From: UBA8401 sp041665525
Lineage (GTDB): Bacteria > Bacteroidota > Ignavibacteria > UBA10030 > UBA8401
Length of the DNA: 64,000 nucleotides
Direction of reading: 5' to 3'
Assembly: GCA_041665525.1 (NCBI GenBank)
Contig: JBAYIS010000008.1
Coordinates: forward strand, 62,001-126,000
The position numbers and the translations under genes were made by a program. Positions 59,123 through 64,000 of this stretch are shown here, one piece after another. Every line of letters starts with the position of its first letter. The first letter of the stretch is position 1. The notes below the pieces were generated by a model that had not been told where the DNA came from, did not search any database, and saw nothing but the letters and a program-made list of their open reading frames with translations.

Positions 59123-60472
59123 TTATTCACCGACCGATTTTATCAGGCGGGCGGCTGCAAGTTCATAATCCACAAGCGATTGTGTGTAGTTTAGTTTCGC
59201 CGTTAACAAGGCCACTTCAGAATCGAGAAGATCCGAATTGACGTTTAATCCTTTTTTGTATCGTTCATTGGTGACGCGGTAATTCTCTTCCGCCTGTTCA
59301 ACTCCTTTTTGCGCCACTTCCGATCGTTCCCTGGCCTGATTCAATGCCAGATAGCTTTGGGTGACCTCCAGCGTGATAACATCCTTTAATTGTGACAAAC
59401 CCTGTTCTGCCTGCGACAATTGTGCTTCCGCTTGGGTGGATTGACTTCCAGAGGTGTTCCAGTTCCAGAGATCGTAAGAAAGAGAGATGCTCACATCCCA
59501 CGTTCCTTTGAATTCATCCTTCGTCGGAAAGATTCGTTGATTGGGCCGGAGATAATTGTAATTGCCGACAAGATAGATCTGCGGATACCATCCCGAACGT
59601 GCCACGGTCAAGCCAGATTCACTAGCTTTCACGCGGGCATTCATGCCGAGAATTTCCGGCCGATTTTCGACTGCTTTCTTCACCAATGCGTCAATCTCCT
59701 GGCTCGAAACAGAATTCGGCTGCAGCGCTGAGGCGATCTCGATTTCAGTAGAAAGTGGCAAGCCGAGCGTATTATTCAAAGCAATCATTGTAAGCAAAAC
59801 GTTGTTTTTTGCATCGATCTGTCGGACAAGCGCATCGGAAAGCTGTACCTGCACCTTCAACAAATCATTATTAGTCAGAAGCCCCTGCTTCATCATATTT
59901 TCGGCATCCGATGCATGCGCTCTGATCTGGCCGACGTTCTCATCCACCACTTTTTTGAATTCGATGGCGCGATAGACATTCCAGTATGCATTTTTCACAT
60001 TGTAAATAAGATCGGATCGATCTTTGCTGAAATCCTGCTTTGCCGCCTCGTGCGAAAATTCGGCGATATCTTCAGCGCCGGAAATTTTATTGCCGGTGAA
60101 GAGAGGCTGCTGCACTGTAAGTTTCACACCATAATTATTGACGATATTGTCCCCGAGCGCCTGCTCAATCGACTGAAATTTGACAATATTGGTTATCGGA
60201 TCATTAATACCATACGCGGGGAATTTCAATTTGAACGGATCGACCTCGCTTAAGCGAGAGTAGTTCGCATTCAATTTCAGCGACGGGAGTCCGAGTGCAT
60301 TTGTTTCGCTCGATTTTGCCTCTGCGGCGGTAACTTTAAACTGGGAAGACTTCAGCATCTTGCTGTTTTCCAGACCGGTCTGCACTGCCTGTTCGACCGT
60401 GAGCAATATTTTTTGTTGTGCTGTACTGAGGGAAATAATCAATATGAGTGCTGCAAGGATTCTATTTTTCAT
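59123..60472 (-). CDS. TolC-family outer-membrane efflux protein
   Basis: A 449-residue protein with a signal peptide (MKNRILAALILIISLSTAQQ) and the two repeated long-helix/barrel halves of TolC (LTVEQAVQTGLENSKMLKSS; QQPLFTGNKISGAEDIAEFS; NERYKKGLNVNSDLLDSEVA). It forms the trimeric outer-membrane exit duct. Its ATG overlaps the TAA of tetR (TAATG), so the two are translationally coupled. It would work with the adaptor and pump genes downstream. Confidence 0.94.
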   Translation of the reverse strand: MKNRILAALILIISLSTAQQKILLTVEQAVQTGLENSKMLKSSQFKVTAAEAKSSETNALGLPSLKLNANYSRLSEVDPFKLKFPAYGINDPITNIVKFQSIEQALGDNIVNNYGVKLTVQQPLFTGNKISGAEDIAEFSHEAAKQDFSKDRSDLIYNVKNAYWNVYRAIEFKKVVDENVGQIRAHASDAENMMKQGLLTNNDLLKVQVQLSDALVRQIDAKNNVLLTMIALNNTLGLPLSTEIEIASALQPNSVSSQEIDALVKKAVENRPEILGMNARVKASESGLTVARSGWYPQIYLVGNYNYLRPNQRIFPTKDEFKGTWDVSISLSYDLWNWNTSGSQSTQAEAQLSQAEQGLSQLKDVITLEVTQSYLALNQARERSEVAQKGVEQAEENYRVTNERYKKGLNVNSDLLDSEVALLTAKLNYTQSLVDYELAAARLIKSVGE

Positions 60473-61110
60473 TATAGGACAACCTCTTCTTTCGAGTGAA
60501 CTGTGAGTTTTGTTCTGTATTTATTTCTTCCTTCATCCGTCATCATACCTTCGAAAAAGACTGTGACGGCTGCTTGATACGCCTGATCAATTGAGACCGG
60601 GAGATGCGACAACGTAACGGGATTAATGACAGTCTGCATAGCGGCAGCGTACATTAAAACAAAAACCTGGACGTTTACATCTTTTCGGAAGATTCCAAGA
60701 TCGACACCCTGTTTTACCATCTGCGCAAAATCATTCGTCACTTTCTCATTCCGGAAAGTATCGACTTCCTTCCATAGGTCCGGCATGGTTCGCTGAATAT
60801 CCAGATAGAATTGTGGTTTCATTTTTTGCATTTCGGCTGACAGGTAATTGATTGTCGATTTAATACGGTCCAGGAATTCGATTGAATCATCCGTTCGGAA
60901 ACATTCACATTGAGCATGGATGGAGCGAATCTTCTCCCGCGTGATCTCTTTCACCAGATCTTCTTTGCTTGGGAAAAATTTGTAGATCGTTTTTTTGCTC
61001 ATGCCCATACTGTGCGCAAATTCTTCCATTGTTGTTTTACTGAATCCGTTGACGAAAAAAGTCTCTCTCGCCGCTTCATAAATTCTGTTTTTTAATTCAA
61101 TGTCAGACAC
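60472..61110 (-). CDS. TetR-family transcriptional regulator
   Basis: The 212-residue repressor has an N-terminal TetR helix-turn-helix (RIYEAARETFFVNGFSKTTM; HSMGMSKKTIYKFFPSKEDL) and a helical ligand-binding domain. I place the start at the GTG at 61110, which follows a strong AAAGGAG six bases upstream. The frame stays open to 61389 and includes an ATG at 61164, but those residues are not family-like, and an inverted repeat sits there. The gene leads the TolC-adaptor-RND operon and probably represses it until an inducer binds. Confidence 0.9.
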   Translation of the reverse strand: MSDIELKNRIYEAARETFFVNGFSKTTMEEFAHSMGMSKKTIYKFFPSKEDLVKEITREKIRSIHAQCECFRTDDSIEFLDRIKSTINYLSAEMQKMKPQFYLDIQRTMPDLWKEVDTFRNEKVTNDFAQMVKQGVDLGIFRKDVNVQVFVLMYAAAMQTVINPVTLSHLPVSIDQAYQAAVTVFFEGMMTDEGRNKYRTKLTVHSKEEVVL

Positions 61111-61134
61111 TGAAGTCTCCTTTGACTTGTTCCT

Positions 61135-61162
61135 GGAAACCTGTAACGTTTTTATGGTTTCC
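61135..61162. promoter_or_regulatory. Candidate TetR operator O1
   Basis: GGAAACC (61135-61141) and GGTTTCC (61156-61162) form an inverted repeat with a 14-base spacer. It lies 25 bases upstream of the tetR GTG start. The same half-sites and spacing recur in O2. Confidence 0.55.
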
Positions 61163-61226
61163 ATTGTTTCGTTAAAAAATGCAGATTTCCTGCATTGATT
61201 GACGAACGATTCGATAATATATTGTA

Positions 61227-61254
61227 GGAAACCGATATGGTTTCTACGGTTTCC
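61227..61254. promoter_or_regulatory. Candidate TetR operator O2
   Basis: GGAAACC (61227-61233) and GGTTTCC (61248-61254) are again spaced by exactly 14 bases. An extra GGTTTC at 61239-61244 makes a tighter palindrome, GAAACC-N5-GGTTTC (61228-61244), a spacing common for TetR proteins. It lies 117 bases upstream of the tetR start. The remaining stretch to 61523 shows no coding frame. Confidence 0.6.
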
Positions 61255-61523
61255 AATATACGATAGTTTCATCCTTATTACAATAAAATGAAACAAAATT
61301 AAGAAATCGCAAAAATAGGCAATGGTATCAAAGAACTTCGGCGGTAATTTACATCGGAAATGAAAGAATGTTGCGGTGTTTTCGGTCAATGACAGAAAAA
61401 TTCCGGTGAATCGGGGCTATTTGTATCTAATGATTTTTGAATGCGGTTTTTTAAGGTTCCATTACACCCAGTGAGCAGTGTAGATGGAACAGGGGATAAT
61501 CCAGTATTCAGGAGAGATTATTA

Positions 61524-61853
61524 TCACCACTTTTTGAATATGAAAAATGCAGCTGCGATAATGAAAATAAATCCGACAATATAATTCCATCGCAATTCTT
61601 CTTTTAGATAGAGAACGGAAAAAACGGAGAAAACGACAAGAGTGATGATCTCCTGAATGGTTTTCAATTCAGCAGCGTTGAACTCGCCATGTCCCATTCT
61701 GTTTGCCGGTACCATCAAACAATATTCGAAAAAAGCGATCCCCCAGCTGGCAAGGACAACTTTCCATAATGTTACTTCTTTAAATTTTAAATGGCCGTAC
61801 CAGGCGAATGTCATGAAAATATTTGACGCAGTTAAGAGCAGTGCTGTGCGCAT
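61524..61853 (-). CDS. DUF486 family small membrane protein
   Basis: A 109-residue protein with four hydrophobic segments. It matches the DUF486 family, part of the drug/metabolite transporter superfamily, through FMTFAWYGHLKF, EYCLMVPANRMGHGEFNAAE and LQEIITLVVFSVFSVLYLKE-like phrases (here TIQEIITLVVF). The family has no proven function. It is transcribed away from the NtrC-type regulator gene with about 117 bases between starts. Confidence 0.85.
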   Translation of the reverse strand: MRTALLLTASNIFMTFAWYGHLKFKEVTLWKVVLASWGIAFFEYCLMVPANRMGHGEFNAAELKTIQEIITLVVFSVFSVLYLKEELRWNYIVGFIFIIAAAFFIFKKW

Positions 61854-61970
61854 GGATGATAATGTGTTGTGGTTAATAGTTGTTTGTTCTATAAAGTACT
61901 AAATTATCACACGAGACTCAAAATAGACTTTGTGGGTGAGTGCATAATAAGTTATATTTTACCGGAGATT

Positions 61971-63347
61971 ATGGCGAAAAGTAAAAATACCGCGCGGATA
62001 CTGGTTGCAGACGACGAGAGTGATTTCAGGAAAATGCTTGATTCATCACTTGTTGCCGAGGGATATTCCGTTATAACGGCGGAAGACGGCACTGTTGCGA
62101 TCAACAAATTGCAGGAACAAGTCTTTGACATTGTTTTACTGGACGTACGGATGCCGAGAGTGGATGGGATCGAAGTTCTGACGTTTATCAAACAGAACTA
62201 TATCGATACGCAGGTGATCATGCTTACCGGAGTGAACGATGTGCGGATAGCCGTGGAGTGTATGCGTTTGGGCGCGTTTCATTTCCTGACGAAGCCATAT
62301 GAGTTCGACGAGCTTCTTTCCATGGTATCCCTGGCGCTGGAGAAACGGTCGTTGCTGATCGAAAATAAAGTGATGCGTTCCGAGATCTCCCGGCTTGCAC
62401 AATCATCCAAACTGGTGGGAAAGAGCAAGGAATTTCTGAAGGTGATGGACATGGCGGCACGAGTGGCGCCGAGTGATTCTACGGTACTGCTGGAAGGAGC
62501 CAGCGGAACGGGAAAGGAATTGTTTGCAACATTCCTGCATAAACAATCTCCTCGTGCCGAGAAACCGTTTGTTGCATTGAACTGCGCCTCAATTCCCGAT
62601 ACGCTTATTGAAAGTGAATTGTTCGGACATGAGAAAGGGGCATTTACCGACGCTCAGTCCATGCGGCAGGGACTTGTAGAGATCGCCAATGGCGGCACAC
62701 TGTTTCTGGACGAGATCGGCGAAGTAAACCAATTGTTCCAACCAAAACTGCTCCGTTTTATACAGACCGGTGAATTCCGGCGCGTGGGGGGAAACAAATC
62801 GCTCCGTTCCGATGTGCGAATCATTTCTGCCACCAATAAGCATCTAGCGGACGAAGTGAAAGCGGGAAGATTCCGTGAAGATTTATGGTACCGACTGAAT
62901 GTTATTGCCATTACGCTTCCATCGTTACAGCAGCGAAAAGAGGATATTTTGTTACTCTCTCAGAATATTCTGGAGAGAAAAAGTCTTCCGCGGGAGAAGA
63001 AGCAGCTTCATCCTGAGGCAGCGGAAGCATTGCTCAATTATTCCTGGCCGGGAAATGTACGGGAATTGGAGAATGTGCTGGAACGAGCCATAGTTCTGTC
63101 GCCGGACGAGTTCATCCGGCGCAGAGACCTTGCATTACCGGAGCAATTTTTTATTGAGCAGTCATCAGCGGGAGTAAAATCGAGTATTGTTGGTTCAGCA
63201 ATTTCAATGGCAGAATTGGAGAAGGAACATATTGCAGGAGTACTGACAAATACGAAGTGGAATAAGAACCTCGCTTCAAAGATCCTGGGAATCTCCTTAA
63301 AAACACTGTATACGAAAATTCAGCAATATAATCTGGAAGGAAAGTGA
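61971..63347 (+). CDS. NtrC-family sigma-54-dependent response regulator
   Basis: A 458-residue protein with receiver (ILVADDESDF; D58 in VLLDVRMPRVDG; FLTKPYE), AAA+ activator domain (Walker A GASGTGKE; GAFTDA loop in GHEKGAFTDAQSM; Walker B GGTLFLDEIGE) and a C-terminal Fis-type helix-turn-helix (NLASKILGISLKTLYTKIQQ). The sigma-54 contact loop is GAFTDA rather than GAFTGA. The ATG at 61971 follows GGAG; the frame is open to 61869 but upstream residues are not family-like. A kinase partner is not adjacent. Confidence 0.93.
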   Translation: MAKSKNTARILVADDESDFRKMLDSSLVAEGYSVITAEDGTVAINKLQEQVFDIVLLDVRMPRVDGIEVLTFIKQNYIDTQVIMLTGVNDVRIAVECMRLGAFHFLTKPYEFDELLSMVSLALEKRSLLIENKVMRSEISRLAQSSKLVGKSKEFLKVMDMAARVAPSDSTVLLEGASGTGKELFATFLHKQSPRAEKPFVALNCASIPDTLIESELFGHEKGAFTDAQSMRQGLVEIANGGTLFLDEIGEVNQLFQPKLLRFIQTGEFRRVGGNKSLRSDVRIISATNKHLADEVKAGRFREDLWYRLNVIAITLPSLQQRKEDILLLSQNILERKSLPREKKQLHPEAAEALLNYSWPGNVRELENVLERAIVLSPDEFIRRRDLALPEQFFIEQSSAGVKSSIVGSAISMAELEKEHIAGVLTNTKWNKNLASKILGISLKTLYTKIQQYNLEGK

Positions 63348-63368
63348 TTAAACAGTCACTTTCCTTTC
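63335..63368. terminator. Convergent terminator between NtrC-type gene and dapD
   Basis: A stem of about 13 base pairs (63335-63347 with 63356-63368, core GGAAAGTGA/TCACTTTCC) and an eight-base loop contains the NtrC-type stop codon. It lies just before the dapD stop at 63376 on the other strand and could serve both. Confidence 0.7.
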
Positions 63369-63375
63369 CACATCC

Positions 63376-64000
63376 TTACCGTAAACTCTCTTCCAACGCT
63401 GTTTTTGCATCAGTCTTCTCATCGCGATATTTCACGATCATCGGCGTATAAAGACTCAATCCGAGTTTCTTTGCATAAGGGGTATCGATGGCACGGCTGC
63501 CCGCGACGACCACAGCATTCTCAGGGATCACAATCGAACCGTGTTGATTTTTCCGGATAATTGTTTCATTGACGAGGTCATAGACAGGAGTAGAGCTGTT
63601 CAGAATGACTCCTGTGCCAATTACTGCTCTTCGCTTGATTAATGCTCCTTCATAGATCCCGCAATTTCCGCCGATCATCACATCGTCCTCCACAATCACC
63701 GGCAGTGAGCCGATCGGTTCCAGCACCCCGCCGATCTGGGAAGCGGCACTGAGATGCACCCGCTCGCCGATGAAGGCACACGAACCGACCAGCGCGTGAG
63801 AATCAATCATCGTATTGCCGGAGACATAAGCGCCGACGTTGACATATGCCGGGGGCATAATGATCACGGACGGAGCGATGTACGCACCTTTCCGTACGGC
63901 AGAACCGCCGGGGACAACACGGATATTGTTTTTCGTTGAAAGCTTCTTCAGCGGATAAGTATCTTTGTCAAAATAGGAAAACGGAGTGGAGCCGGGAATG
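63376..64000 (-). CDS. dapD: DapD, tetrahydrodipicolinate N-succinyltransferase (5' end outside the window)
   Basis: The frame is open to the window edge; about 207 C-terminal residues are visible. They show the left-handed beta-helix hexapeptide pattern (AYVNVGAYVSGNTMIDSHAL; VIVEDDVMIGGNCGIYEGAL) and the DapD stretch VVPGGSAVRKGAYIAPSVII. The enzyme succinylates tetrahydrodipicolinate in the succinylase branch of lysine and diaminopimelate synthesis. Normal length is about 270 residues, so roughly 60 are missing from view. Confidence 0.92.
   Translation of the reverse strand, partial: IPGSTPFSYFDKDTYPLKKLSTKNNIRVVPGGSAVRKGAYIAPSVIIMPPAYVNVGAYVSGNTMIDSHALVGSCAFIGERVHLSAASQIGGVLEPIGSLPVIVEDDVMIGGNCGIYEGALIKRRAVIGTGVILNSSTPVYDLVNETIIRKNQHGSIVIPENAVVVAGSRAIDTPYAKKLGLSLYTPMIVKYRDEKTDAKTALEESLR

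Noticed and set aside
61111..61389. Upstream extension of the tetR frame
   Set aside because: It lacks family-like residues and would place coding sequence over two inverted repeats; AAAGGAG supports the GTG at 61110.

Overview
This 64 kb window looks like chromosomal DNA from a Gram-negative bacterium of the Bacteroidota/Ignavibacteria/Chlorobiota group. The best evidence is the C-terminus of a 3,679-residue secreted protein, which ends in a type IX secretion (T9SS) sorting domain beginning NYPNPFNPST, a form I associate with Ignavibacteria-like organisms. A five-heme cytochrome, a heme-carrying outer-membrane barrel, a TolC/RND pump and a lipoprotein also fit a Gram-negative envelope. The exact taxon is an inference.

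Layout. (1) 1-2354: two minus-strand genes for extracytoplasmic electron transfer, a five-heme cytochrome followed by an outer-membrane protein with one heme site (cut by the window edge). (2) 2546-8689: a minus-strand metal/iron operon read from a DtxR-type operator-promoter at 8671-8698. Its order is CDF-like transporter, DtxR regulator, membrane-anchored DtxR-like/FeoA fusion, FeoB GTPase, separate FeoB permease, isoprenylcysteine-methyltransferase-like protein, outer-membrane protein. (3) 8730-11017: methyltransferase, inward-rectifier K+ channel and NYN-domain protein, nearly abutting. (4) 11645-23008: a tiny LuxR-type DNA-binding protein, then an 11-kb gene for a mosaic M6-family metalloprotease. 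(5) 23127-27782: an Lhr-type helicase. (6) 27931-44342: a dense signalling region with histidine kinases, receivers, a PDZ-SpoIIE phosphatase and, in the middle, three tandem paralogues built from one degenerate TPR-like repeat (8, 10 and 2 copies). (7) 44438-49765: tRNA-Glu(CTC), a lipoprotein, a nucleotidyltransferase-like protein, an epimerase, a methyltransferase, a divergent GroES-like protein and a small unknown. (8) 49824-54570: a hybrid kinase with two receivers, a GNAT acetyltransferase and a fatty-acyl-CoA synthetase. (9) 54769-61254: a TetR-TolC-adaptor-RND efflux operon with two matching inverted repeats upstream. (10) 61524-64000: a DUF486 membrane protein, an NtrC-type regulator and the 3' part of dapD.

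The clearest internal logic is in the metal operon, where the promoter overlaps a perfect 18-bp palindrome and the operon carries its own DtxR regulator, and in the efflux operon, where the GTG start of tetR is fixed by a strong ribosome-binding site and leaves both inverted repeats upstream. The most unusual material is the repeat-protein trio next to the two-component genes, the membrane-tethered DtxR/FeoA fusion with split FeoB, the CDF protein with a CxxxC metal site, and the modular giant protease. No CRISPR array, rRNA, prophage or insertion sequence was recognised.
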